Shown here: positions 55,774 to 63,788 of the stretch, piece after piece | Layout of the letters: every line of letters starts with the position of its first letter | Position numbering within the stretch: position 1 is the stretch's first letter | Assembly: GCF_947489715.1 (NCBI RefSeq) | Contig: NZ_CANLER010000002.1 | Coordinates: forward strand, 701,597-765,596 | Length of the DNA stretch: 64,000 nucleotides | Source: an uncultured Roseovarius sp. | Lineage (GTDB): Bacteria; Pseudomonadota; Alphaproteobacteria; Rhodobacterales; Rhodobacteraceae | Direction of reading: 5' to 3' | Program-made: the position numbers and the translations under genes | The notes under the pieces: model-generated | Database searches by the model: none | Seen by the model: only the letters and a program-made list of their open reading frames with translations | Told to the model about the DNA's origin: nothing

Positions 55774-56718
55774 TCATTCGAATTCCATCTGCTCGTAGAC
55801 CCGGCCCGCATTCTTGGTGGCCAACTCTTCGAACGTGTCCAGATGGGCGTAGGGGGATTGATCCACGTAATAGGCATCGGCCAGATCGCCGCCATTTTCC
55901 AAGTGTTCGCCTATCTTGCCCCGCAGATATTCCAGATACCCCTTGGTGTAGCGGCGCACCTGAGCCATGTTCGTCGGGTGACCGTGCCCGGGAATGACAT
56001 AGGTGGCATTCAGGGCTTCGAATTCGGTATTCCATGTTTCAAGCCAATCGGCAGTATACGTGTCTGCGAAAATCGGCAACATGCGCTCGTGAAAGGCCAT
56101 GTCGCCGGAAATCACCAGGCTTTGTTCTGGCAGCCAGATGACGATATCGCCGGGGCTGTGGGCGGGACCCAGATGGCGGGCCTCGATGCGGAAAACGCCC
56201 ATTTCGACGATGTATTCGTCGGCGAAAGTTTCGGTCGGGCCTTGGACAAACGTACCTTCTGCCTGATCGCGATTATAGCGTTTCATCCCTTCAAGGATGG
56301 TGCCGCCATATTCTTCGACCTCGTGGGCTGCATCTTCGTGAGCGATGATCGGCACACCCAGTTCCGCCCAGTAGGAATTGCCAAGCATGGCGTGGCCCTG
56401 GCCGTTTTCATTGAAGACCAGTTTGATCGGCTGATCCGTAATCGCCCGGATTTCGTCATGCAGTGCCTTGGCTAATCCATAGGCCGCACCGCCGTTGATT
56501 ACCACCACGCCCTCGCCAGTGACGATGAAACTCAGGTTGTTGTTATGGCCGGCGTTTTCGTATGTGGGTGGCGCCGTCGCGCCGATTGCCGAGAATACAC
56601 CCGGGATCACCTCGACCGGTTTGTCATAGAGCATCGAGCCCGGGTATTTGTCGGCAATATCTTCGCTTGCATGGGCGAAAGTCGTCAAAGAGAGCAGACA
56701 GATAATCCAGCGCATCAC
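55774..56718 (-). CDS. SoxH-like metallo-beta-lactamase-fold protein with altered metal site
   Basis: 314 residues. Signal peptide (ends FAHA). The MBL fold is clear: AHSPGD, LVISGDMAF and VIPGHGHP carry the later His, Asp and His ligands. The N-terminal ligands are changed: the usual HxHxDH block reads NENGQGH and the Asp of motif 1 reads VVVINGG. Length and place suit SoxH (317 residues in Paracoccus). A relation to 'quinoprotein relay' metallohydrolases near PQQ genes is an alternative. Overlaps the next upstream gene by 4 bases. Confidence 0.72.
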   Translation of the reverse strand: MMRWIICLLSLTTFAHASEDIADKYPGSMLYDKPVEVIPGVFSAIGATAPPTYENAGHNNNLSFIVTGEGVVVINGGAAYGLAKALHDEIRAITDQPIKLVFNENGQGHAMLGNSYWAELGVPIIAHEDAAHEVEEYGGTILEGMKRYNRDQAEGTFVQGPTETFADEYIVEMGVFRIEARHLGPAHSPGDIVIWLPEQSLVISGDMAFHERMLPIFADTYTADWLETWNTEFEALNATYVIPGHGHPTNMAQVRRYTKGYLEYLRGKIGEHLENGGDLADAYYVDQSPYAHLDTFEELATKNAGRVYEQMEFE

Positions 56719-57632
56719 ATATCCTCCGTCACGAAACGATAGGCGCTATCCTTGCGCTCTACCCGCCCGATGCCGCCGTCGGGCAGATGAAAACCGATCA
56801 GGGTCATCTGATCCTGCGCAAGCTGATCCAGAAGCCGGTGCCGTGTTTTCGCCCCCGTCTCTTTGTCCTGATCCGCGCCGCTGTCCCAATCCGGACGTTC
56901 GAAGGCGACGTGGTGGTTGCCGATCGCATCGCCCCCGACCAACACCGATTGACTGCCCGAGCGTAATTCAAACGACATGTGGCCGGGCGTGTGGCCAAAG
57001 CTTTCATGCGCCATGATTCCGGGCAGAATTTCCTGACCCGCGGTGAAAAAATCGCAATGCTCTTCGATTGCCTCAAGCCGCCGTGCCGTGCCGACCGCCA
57101 TGGAGGCACGGGCGTCGCCGATGGTGCCGACCGTTTCCGGATCCCGCCAGTAATCCCATTCGAGTTGGCCGATCAGATGGGCGGCGTCGGGAAACACCGG
57201 GTCATCAAAATCGTCCAGAACACCCCAAAGATGGTCGGGGTGCCCATGGGTGAACACAACATGGGTCACGTCCTCGGGCGCGATGCCCAGGCCTTCGAGG
57301 TTGCCCAGCAAAGCACCCGCAGACGGCATGAACCCCGGGCCGGAGCCCGCATCGAAGAGTACGGTCCTGTCTTCATGCTGCAGCACCGTGACATTGCAGG
57401 GTGGCGTAAGCTGGTCGGTCGGCATATCGTGCCGTTCGAGGATTTCGGTAACTTCGTCCTGGGGCAATCTATCAAAAAAAAACGCGGTGGGTAAAACAAG
57501 GTTGCCATCGCTGACGCTTGACACACGCATGTCGCCAAAGGTCAGTTGACTTGCCGCAGCCATTTGCGCAGGCACCCCGACTACCGAAGTTGCCCCCAAT
57601 CCGGCTAGAAGCATTCGACGGCTTAACAGCAT
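56715..57632 (-). CDS. SoxG-like metallo-beta-lactamase-fold hydrolase
   Basis: 305 residues. The N-terminus (SRRMLLAGLGATSVVG) is a Tat-type signal. All MBL ligands are intact: FTHGHPDHLWG, GHTPGHMSF, GGDAIGNHH and the final His in IGFHLPDG. Size matches SoxG (303 residues in Paracoccus). The gene starts 17 bases from a SoxR-type palindrome and overlaps the SoxH-like gene, which supports membership of the Sox regulon. Reaction unknown; hydrolysis of a sulfur-containing thioester is a guess. Confidence 0.72.
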   Translation of the reverse strand: MLLSRRMLLAGLGATSVVGVPAQMAAASQLTFGDMRVSSVSDGNLVLPTAFFFDRLPQDEVTEILERHDMPTDQLTPPCNVTVLQHEDRTVLFDAGSGPGFMPSAGALLGNLEGLGIAPEDVTHVVFTHGHPDHLWGVLDDFDDPVFPDAAHLIGQLEWDYWRDPETVGTIGDARASMAVGTARRLEAIEEHCDFFTAGQEILPGIMAHESFGHTPGHMSFELRSGSQSVLVGGDAIGNHHVAFERPDWDSGADQDKETGAKTRHRLLDQLAQDQMTLIGFHLPDGGIGRVERKDSAYRFVTEDM

Positions 57633-57648
57633 TTCGCATCCTACAACT

Positions 57649-57668
57649 TATTCATATATTGGAATATG
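57649..57668. promoter_or_regulatory. candidate SoxR operator upstream of the SoxG-like gene
   Basis: TATTC - 8 bases - GAATATG, identical at all 12 fixed positions to the palindrome between soxS and soxV. It also shares the G before GAATATG and the TC two bases after it. It lies 17 bases upstream of the ATG at 57632, so it would control the leftward soxGH-like genes. Confidence 0.62.
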
Positions 57669-57779
57669 ATCGCGAAAGCTGCCAAAATGCAAGCGCTTAT
57701 GGCGCGGTTTCCGCAATAATGCCGGTGCGCGCTGATTATTCGGTTGCGGTAACCGGTATATGGTAACTCAAGCCGGTTG

Positions 57780-58898
57780 TCAGACCGGTTCTTTGGGCTT
57801 TGTTCTCTGCGACCGGCCGGGAGTGCCGCGATAGATCATCTCGGCCGTATCATTGTGGGAATGTTCTTCGGCCCGTGTTTGCAGCGCGCCATGATGCGGA
57901 GATTTGGTGCACACCGGATCAGTGGCAGCTGCGTCTCCGACAAGTGCCATTGCCTGACAGCGACAGCCGCCAAAATCCTTTAGCTTGTTTTCGCAGCTTT
58001 GACAGGGCTCCTGCATCCAGTCGGTGCCGCGATAGGTGTTAAACGCCTCGCCCTCGTACCAGATTTCATGCAAGGATTTTTCACGCACATTATCAAATTT
58101 TAGATGTGGGATCGTCTGTGCGGCATGGCAGGGCAAGACCTGCCCATCGGGCGAGACGTTGAGTCCGGTTGTGCCCCAGCCGCCCATGCATCGCTTGGGG
58201 AAATCAGAATGATAATCAGCCGGCACATAGTCGATCACAAGCGTGCCTTTAAGCCGGGTTCGCGACTCTTTTACGATGCGATCAGCCTCACGGGCCTGTT
58301 CGGGCGTGGGCATCAGGGCATCACGGTTTTTCAAGGCCCAGCCGTGGAATTGCACCGTCGCCACCTCGATCCGGCGCGCGCCCATTTCGACGGCCATTTC
58401 CAGGGCGCGGGGCAGCTGATGCAGATTGCGGCGGTGCAAGACCGCGTTAAGCGTCAAAGGGAAGCCGATTTCACCGATCCAGCGGGCGACCTGCATCTTG
58501 CGATCGAAACCACCCTTGTAGCCGCCGATCTGGTCGGCCATCATTGCATCTGTGCCTTGCAGCGACAGTTGGACATGATCCAAGCCGGCTTCATCCAGTG
58601 CTTTAAGGCGTTTTTCTGTCAGTCCGATGCCCGAGGTGATGAGGTTGGTATAAAGACCTGCCTCGCGCGCTGCGGTGACAAGTTCAAGCAGATCGCGACG
58701 GCTGGCTGGTTCTCCGCCTGATAAGTGCAATTGAAGCACGCCCAATCGACCGGCCTGCTGAAAGATATCGCGCCATTGATCGGTATCGAGCTCCCGGTCC
58801 TGCAAAGCAAGTTCGACCGGATTCGAACAATAAGGACAGGATAAGGGACAGCGATGAGTCAATTCGGCCAGCATGGCGATCGGGGGCTGAACGGTCAT
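57780..58898 (-). CDS. pqqE: PQQ biosynthesis radical SAM protein PqqE
   Basis: 372 residues. Radical SAM motif CPLSCPYC (17-24) and a SPASM domain with cysteines in RCMGGWG, VLPCHAAQ and CQSCENKLKDFGGCRC. PqqE cross-links the Glu and Tyr of PqqA, the first step of PQQ synthesis. The C-terminal 45 residues after the SPASM domain are hydrophilic and look like an extension. It overlaps pqqD by 4 bases and is the last pqq gene. Confidence 0.95.
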   Translation of the reverse strand: MTVQPPIAMLAELTHRCPLSCPYCSNPVELALQDRELDTDQWRDIFQQAGRLGVLQLHLSGGEPASRRDLLELVTAAREAGLYTNLITSGIGLTEKRLKALDEAGLDHVQLSLQGTDAMMADQIGGYKGGFDRKMQVARWIGEIGFPLTLNAVLHRRNLHQLPRALEMAVEMGARRIEVATVQFHGWALKNRDALMPTPEQAREADRIVKESRTRLKGTLVIDYVPADYHSDFPKRCMGGWGTTGLNVSPDGQVLPCHAAQTIPHLKFDNVREKSLHEIWYEGEAFNTYRGTDWMQEPCQSCENKLKDFGGCRCQAMALVGDAAATDPVCTKSPHHGALQTRAEEHSHNDTAEMIYRGTPGRSQRTKPKEPV

Positions 58899-59173
58899 GT
58901 CTGCACCTCCAGAAAGCGGCGCCCCTGCAAGGCGCTCAGAAATCCGGCAGAATCTTTGGCAATCTGTTCAGCCGGTGCGTTGTATTTGGCCGAAAGCGTC
59001 TCGGTTATTGCCTGAAACGTGCGGTTTCCGTCAATCTCAGACAGGATTGCGTGACCGATTGGGTCAAGCGTGAGCGCGCGTTCAGGTGCTAGTAAAACCC
59101 AATTGTCACGCACCTTGTCGAAATGCACGCGCACGCCGCGGGGCAGGTAGGGGATATCGGATGGATCAATCAC
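58895..59173 (-). CDS. pqqD: PQQ biosynthesis peptide chaperone PqqD
   Basis: 92 residues from a GTG that overlaps the pqqC stop (GTGA). Family blocks: IPYLPRGVRVHFDKVRDNWVLLAPERAL and LDPIGHAILSEIDG. PqqD binds PqqA and delivers it to PqqE. The longer open frame to 59353 is antisense-like sequence inside pqqC and is rejected. Confidence 0.92.
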   Translation of the reverse strand: MIDPSDIPYLPRGVRVHFDKVRDNWVLLAPERALTLDPIGHAILSEIDGNRTFQAITETLSAKYNAPAEQIAKDSAGFLSALQGRRFLEVQT

Positions 59174-59919
59174 GAGACTTTGGCCAATGTGGTCTGATCG
59201 CCGGGTATCCAGGCTCCTGGCGGAATGCGTGCGGGTGTGACGTAGGCGGCATAAAGCGCATCCAGTTGCGACCAGAGAACATCGGTCTTGAAGATCAGTG
59301 CACCTGCAGCGGCATCCTGTTTTTCCTGCGTATCTGCATGGTCGAGAACCCATTGCAGGCCAAAGGCTACATCCTTCGGGGCCTCTTTCAGGCGATTGCG
59401 GAAATAGCTGAGGCTCCGATCATCGGCAAAATCGTAATTCTTCAGCAATCCTGCAATACGGTCCTTGTGGATTTTCGGCGCAAATAGTTCGGTCAGAGAG
59501 GCAGCAACAGCCTCTAGCAGAGATTTGTCACGAACATAGCGAACGTAGGCATCGACGGCGAACTTGGTTGCAGGCAAAACACCTTCGGTCGATGCAACAT
59601 AATCAGGATCAAGGCCAACCGCTTCTGCCAGACGCAACCAACGACGGATACCCCCTTCGTTGCTGTCAGTGCCGTCATGGTCTTCGATCCGAGATCGCCA
59701 GATGCGGCGTAGCTTAGAATCCTCGACACGGGACATGAAGGCAGCATCTTTCATCGGAATGGAATGTTGGTAATAGTAGCGATTAATGACCCAGGCGCGA
59801 ACTTGATCGGGGGTGCATCTACCCCCATGCAACAGGTCATGAAACGGGTGCTTATCGTGATAACGCTCTGCGCCGATCTGGCGTAGCCGGGCTTCGAAAT
59901 CAGCGTGAGACTGTGTCAT
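59170..59919 (-). CDS. pqqC: pyrroloquinoline-quinone synthase PqqC
   Basis: 249 residues. Catalyses the final ring closure and oxidation to PQQ without a metal. Conserved stretches: YHDKHPFHDLLHGG, INRYYYQHSIPMKDA, SRIEDHDG and RWLRLAEAVGLD. Complete. The start overlaps the end of pqqB by 4 bases. Confidence 0.96.
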   Translation of the reverse strand: MTQSHADFEARLRQIGAERYHDKHPFHDLLHGGRCTPDQVRAWVINRYYYQHSIPMKDAAFMSRVEDSKLRRIWRSRIEDHDGTDSNEGGIRRWLRLAEAVGLDPDYVASTEGVLPATKFAVDAYVRYVRDKSLLEAVAASLTELFAPKIHKDRIAGLLKNYDFADDRSLSYFRNRLKEAPKDVAFGLQWVLDHADTQEKQDAAAGALIFKTDVLWSQLDALYAAYVTPARIPPGAWIPGDQTTLAKVS

Positions 59920-60815
59920 GGTACGATTTCCATTCCGTCTTGACCAATGATCCAGCCGGCGGCTTCGGCGGTGCGGCGTTCTTGAGAATCTGGCCGTAGA
60001 ACGGGGTTTGTATTGTTCATGTGGACGAAGACCTTTTTTGCAACGTCCAAATCGGTAAAGGCGCTGATCGACCCATCATTACCGAACATCGACATATGGC
60101 CCATACGTTTTCCAGTTTTCTTTCCCAATCCGGCTTGAATCATCTCCTCATCTTGCCAGAGTGTCCCATCGAAAAAGACCAATCCCGCGCCTTTCAACCG
60201 CTCGCGCAGATCGTCATTCAATGTAGCGCAACCCGGGATATAAAAGGCATCCTTGCCCTTGGTGCTAAGATGCACCCCGACTGTCTGTTCACCCATCATT
60301 TCGGTGTCGACATTTTCACCCTCAAGATAAAGTGGGACTTTTCCCGGTACAGGGAAAAGCTCGGCCATAAGGTCGGGAGCGATCTCGACAGTTTGATCCA
60401 GAGAGATCGTCCGTCGTGTCACAACAGAAGTGTTGAGGGCAGCAAAGATCGGGTTCTGGTCCAGTACTTCGTGGATGCCGGCCGTGGCGTAGATTGTGAA
60501 GGGCTGCATCTCACGCAGTGTCAAAAGCCCAGCAACGTGGTCGATATCACCATTTGTCAGAAGAACTGATCGCAACGGCAATTCGCGCAAACCTGTAGGA
60601 TGCAGATCCGAGCAATCGACGAATTGCTGACGAATGTCGGGTGAAGCATTGAGCACTGCCCAGTCTAAACCGTTGGCTGTAAATGCTACCGAAGATTGGG
60701 TTTGTGGTGGGATTTTGCCCAAGCGGGCCAAGTTGCAGTTATTGCAACCGCAGTTCCATTGGGGCAGACCACCGCCAGCAGCTGCCCCAAGAATTCGGGC
60801 GCGGAAATTCATCAA
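59916..60815 (-). CDS. pqqB: PQQ biosynthesis protein PqqB
   Basis: 299 residues, metallo-beta-lactamase fold. It shows AAAGGGLPQWNCGCNNC, LTNGDIDHVAGLL, FFDGTLWQDEEM and GHMSMFG, the usual PqqB motifs. PqqB hydroxylates the cross-linked Glu-Tyr intermediate. MMNFRARILG begins at 60815; the second Met may be the real start. It starts 21 bases after the pqqA stop. Confidence 0.95.
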   Translation of the reverse strand: MMNFRARILGAAAGGGLPQWNCGCNNCNLARLGKIPPQTQSSVAFTANGLDWAVLNASPDIRQQFVDCSDLHPTGLRELPLRSVLLTNGDIDHVAGLLTLREMQPFTIYATAGIHEVLDQNPIFAALNTSVVTRRTISLDQTVEIAPDLMAELFPVPGKVPLYLEGENVDTEMMGEQTVGVHLSTKGKDAFYIPGCATLNDDLRERLKGAGLVFFDGTLWQDEEMIQAGLGKKTGKRMGHMSMFGNDGSISAFTDLDVAKKVFVHMNNTNPVLRPDSQERRTAEAAGWIIGQDGMEIVP

Positions 60816-60836
60816 AGCCTCCGCGCTATTTCATGA

Positions 60837-60932
60837 TCAGAAAAGTACGCCGTCGTCGCCGCCGTCTGGTCCATACATGTTGATTTCCATACCGCATTCG
60901 ATTTCGCGGAGTGTAGGTTTGGTCCAAGCCAT
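60837..60932 (-). CDS. pqqA: PQQ precursor peptide PqqA
   Basis: 31 residues, found by translating the gap upstream of pqqB: it begins MAWTKPTLREIECGMEI and ends GDDGVLF. The Glu at 16 and Tyr at 20 have the E-x3-Y spacing that PqqE cross-links to make PQQ. An AAGGAG ribosome site lies 8 bases upstream of the ATG. First gene of pqqABCDE. Confidence 0.95.
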   Translation of the reverse strand: MAWTKPTLREIECGMEINMYGPDGGDDGVLF

Positions 60933-60977
60933 TGTTGCGCTCCTTTGAGTTTTGATTCCATCAACTGGGATACTCCT

Positions 60978-61006
60978 AGTATTTTCGAATCTTTCATGGG
61001 GGTCAA
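60978..61006 (-). promoter_or_regulatory. candidate pqqA promoter
   Basis: On the minus strand: TTGACC (61006-61001), 17 bases, AATACT (60983-60978), 45 bases before the pqqA ATG. An AT-rich stretch with A/T runs lies directly upstream (to about 61045) and could act as an UP element. Confidence 0.6.
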
Positions 61007-61051
61007 AACTTATAATCTAAGAAAAAATAAAAATCTCAATATTACAATGTT

Positions 61052-61741
61052 TTACGTTATTTCTGGTGGCGTGCCATCCAAAGTAAAACCACGGTTTCTG
61101 AGAGTTTTGATGTCGAACCCGAAATCACCTAAGGGATCGAGCTTCTTGCGCAGATACCCGACATAGACATCAACCACGTTTTCCGAACTCGCGCCCTCGC
61201 CCGCCCACAGGGATTGAAACAGATCGGAACGGGAAAGCACATCGCCTGGATGACTTGCCAATTGATGCAGAAGTGCAAACTCGCGTTCAGTCAGCGTAAC
61301 CTGTCGCATGGCGTTTGAAACTGTCCAACTGGCAGCTTCGATCCGGCTGCATGAATCCGGGCGGGCGCGACGTTCCTGAACCTTCAGCCGGGCTACAAGT
61401 TCGTCAAAGGAAAAGGGTTTGACGATGTAATCATCGGCACCTGCCTCCAACCCGTTCGCGCGGTCCTCCACCTCGGATAGGGCGCTGAGCATCAGGATTG
61501 GAATGGTGATGCCAGACTTGCGTACGTCACGAACAAGATCAATCCCGCTATCTGCTCCGATCATGACATCGACGATTGCTGCGCTTAGCCCTTCTTGACG
61601 AAATTGTTCCATAGCGGCATCCGGGTGGTTTTTGCTGACCGTGTCATAGCCATGTAGTGCCAAGCCACGCGCAAGTGCCGAGGTGATCTCGGGATCATCA
61701 TCGACAATCAGGATGCGCGGGGAAGTTTCAGTCATTGTCAA
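61052..61741 (-). CDS. OmpR/PhoB-family response regulator
   Basis: 229 residues. Receiver with VDDDPE, phospho-Asp in AAIVDVMIG, and Lys in VKPFSFDEL. The C-terminal winged helix has VTLTEREFALLHQLASHPG and VVDVYVGYLRKKL. Four bases separate it from the kinase gene upstream. Position next to pqqA suggests control of PQQ or PQQ-enzyme genes; this is inference. Confidence 0.92.
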   Translation of the reverse strand: MTMTETSPRILIVDDDPEITSALARGLALHGYDTVSKNHPDAAMEQFRQEGLSAAIVDVMIGADSGIDLVRDVRKSGITIPILMLSALSEVEDRANGLEAGADDYIVKPFSFDELVARLKVQERRARPDSCSRIEAASWTVSNAMRQVTLTEREFALLHQLASHPGDVLSRSDLFQSLWAGEGASSENVVDVYVGYLRKKLDPLGDFGFDIKTLRNRGFTLDGTPPEIT

Positions 61742-61744
61742 AGG

Positions 61745-63331
61745 TTAGTCCTGCGCCAATGGGATGCAAACCGTGACTTTGGTACCGGGTGCATCGCCCA
61801 GCTTGTCATCATCGCTCAAGGGACTTTTTATCGAGATGGTGCCATTTTGCTGGTCGACAACCCATTTGGCCAGCGCCAATCCGATCCCGAATCCTTCGGA
61901 TTTGGCAGAACTGTCTCCTTGTTGAAACCTTTCAAAGATTTTCGCTTGGGCAGCGGGGGCAATACCGGGGCCGTTATCGGCGATTGAGACACAGGCGCAG
62001 CTTTCATGTGCTTCACAACTGATGGATAGCCGGCCACCGGACCGGGCGTGTCGGATCGCATTCTGGATCAACCCTGTCAGTACCTGCCTGATCCAATTTT
62101 TGTCGCCGATCACCTGCATTGTTGATTGTGGTGAGTGGCTTACTTCAAGATTGGCGTTACAAAGTTCGGCGTTGGTGTCGGAAAGCGCTTGGTTCACAAT
62201 TTCAGTCAGGTCGAAGGGCTCGGATTCCAGAGCGAGTTGCCCGGATTCTGACCTGGCGATACGCAGCAAATCATCTATGCGCCGGTTCAGACGCAAAGCA
62301 CGGTTCTGTATAGTTTCAAAAGATGTTTTAGCGTTTTGCGTACCTTTAAGCCCCAATTGCGTTTCCATCAGGATTACGGTCAGTGGCGTGCGCAATTCAT
62401 GGCTGATGTCGGCAAAGAACCGGCGCCTGTCCTCGTCGATTTTTGCCAGGGATGCGTTCGCTTGATGCAGAGCCTCGGTTCGTTCAGAGATGGTGTCATT
62501 CAGTTTTGCCCATTCCTGATCCACCTCGTCTTTGCGAGTGGCCAGCGCATGGGTCATGCGATTTGTCTCTCCAAACAAGCGGCCGATTTCATCATGCTGG
62601 TTATCAGGTAGCGTAACAGTGAAATCCCCCTGACCGATTTGGCGCGCGGCAGCTTGTAGCTGATCTAAACGACGAAATTGTGGGCGGATCAAAAGCAAAT
62701 AGAAAGAGACCAAGAGCAATAAAGTCACTACCGAAATAGCCATCGCCATAGATGTAAGTGATCGCCGCAATTCGGCTACACTGGCGATGATCTTGTCCCG
62801 GGCGCGCACTTCATCGGTGATAACAGCGTTTAGCAGCGGATCGAACCCGATTGAGAACGTGTCGATAAACCCTACCAGTTTTTCGCGATTTGTTGTGTCG
62901 GCCAGAAAGCCGTTGCGGCTTGATTCGAACAACGCTTCCATTCGGGCGATGCCAATACTTTGGGTTGCGCGGCGCGATTGTTCGTCAATGCCCAGGGCAC
63001 GCGCTTCCTCAACGGCGGTTTCAAGATCTGAACGAATTCGGGCGAAGGTGTTCCGAATATTGTCAGACAGATTGTTTAACCGGGACGCGCGCGCCTCCGG
63101 GGGCAAGCCAGATTGAATGGCTTCGGCTGCAACAACGATAAAGCTGGAAATTTGCGTCGATAAAACGGCGTAGCGATCAATGCGGCGTTCCGCAGCAAGG
63201 GTGGCGTTAATTCGTGCCGATAGCTTGTCGCTGCCAAACACCGTCATGCCAGCAGCCATTAACGCCACCAATCCCAACAGCCCGGCACCAAAGCCGAATT
63301 TTAGTTTCAAAGAGGCCTTGGCAGGAAACAT
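61745..63331 (-). CDS. membrane sensor histidine kinase
   Basis: About 528 residues. Transmembrane spans near 15-37 and 205-228 flank a periplasmic helical sensor of about 165 residues. A HAMP-type linker (PQFRRLDQLQAAARQIGQGDF) is followed by a coiled coil, the H-box FFADISHELRTPLTVIL, then N-, G1- and G2-boxes (IQNAIRHA, ADNGPGIAP, GFGIGLALAKWV). Start MFPAKASLKL is chosen; codons back to 63418 lack membrane character. Pairs with the downstream response regulator. The ligand is not known. Confidence 0.9.
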   Translation of the reverse strand: MFPAKASLKLKFGFGAGLLGLVALMAAGMTVFGSDKLSARINATLAAERRIDRYAVLSTQISSFIVVAAEAIQSGLPPEARASRLNNLSDNIRNTFARIRSDLETAVEEARALGIDEQSRRATQSIGIARMEALFESSRNGFLADTTNREKLVGFIDTFSIGFDPLLNAVITDEVRARDKIIASVAELRRSLTSMAMAISVVTLLLLVSFYLLLIRPQFRRLDQLQAAARQIGQGDFTVTLPDNQHDEIGRLFGETNRMTHALATRKDEVDQEWAKLNDTISERTEALHQANASLAKIDEDRRRFFADISHELRTPLTVILMETQLGLKGTQNAKTSFETIQNRALRLNRRIDDLLRIARSESGQLALESEPFDLTEIVNQALSDTNAELCNANLEVSHSPQSTMQVIGDKNWIRQVLTGLIQNAIRHARSGGRLSISCEAHESCACVSIADNGPGIAPAAQAKIFERFQQGDSSAKSEGFGIGLALAKWVVDQQNGTISIKSPLSDDDKLGDAPGTKVTVCIPLAQD

Positions 63332-63469
63332 TACGCGCCTTTCGCAACGCCGGGAAAGAAGAGTGAACCGGATCGGTAAGCCTTGGAAACTGTAGCTTTT
63401 TTGTATCGCTACCAGCAAGCGAAGCCAGCGATACCAGAATAATTAACCGCTATTTGCTATGTTTGATGA

Positions 63470-63487
63470 CTAAGATCTAAGTCTTAG
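63470..63487. promoter_or_regulatory. inverted repeat before the small cysteine-containing gene
   Basis: CTAAGA - TCTAAG - TCTTAG: perfect 6-base arms with a 6-base spacer that itself continues the pattern. It ends 15 bases before the ATG at 63503, next to the GAAGAGG ribosome site, so it could sit in the promoter or hide the ribosome site. Confidence 0.4.
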
Positions 63488-63502
63488 AAGAGGTGAAAAC
63501 CT

Positions 63503-63706
63503 ATGATCGAGTTGATTTTCCTTGCCTGTCTTGGCGCCCCGCCTGAAAATTGTGAAGAACGCAGTTTGGTTTACACAGATGTTTCACCAGTGGCGTGCCT
63601 TATGGGTGCACAACCGGAATTGGCCCGATGGGTCAGCACGCATCCCCGTTGGCGCGTCGCCCGCTGGCGCTGTGCCTATGTCCGTCAGGACCAGAAAGAC
63701 GCGTGA
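63503..63706 (+). CDS. small conserved-type cysteine-containing protein
   Basis: 67 residues. The sequence MIELIFLACLGAPPENCEE, VACLMGAQPELARWV and RWRCAYV has four Cys and a Trp-rich end. I recognise a family of alphaproteobacterial 65-75 residue proteins of unknown function with this pattern. GAAGAGG lies upstream of the ATG. Divergent from the sensor kinase. Confidence 0.7.
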   Translation: MIELIFLACLGAPPENCEERSLVYTDVSPVACLMGAQPELARWVSTHPRWRVARWRCAYVRQDQKDA

Positions 63707-63788
63707 GATTACCAGTCTCTTTCTGCAATCCTCGGACCTCACTCTCGACGGTTGTTTTTTCTGAAGTATTTCGTTCAGTTTTTAACTC

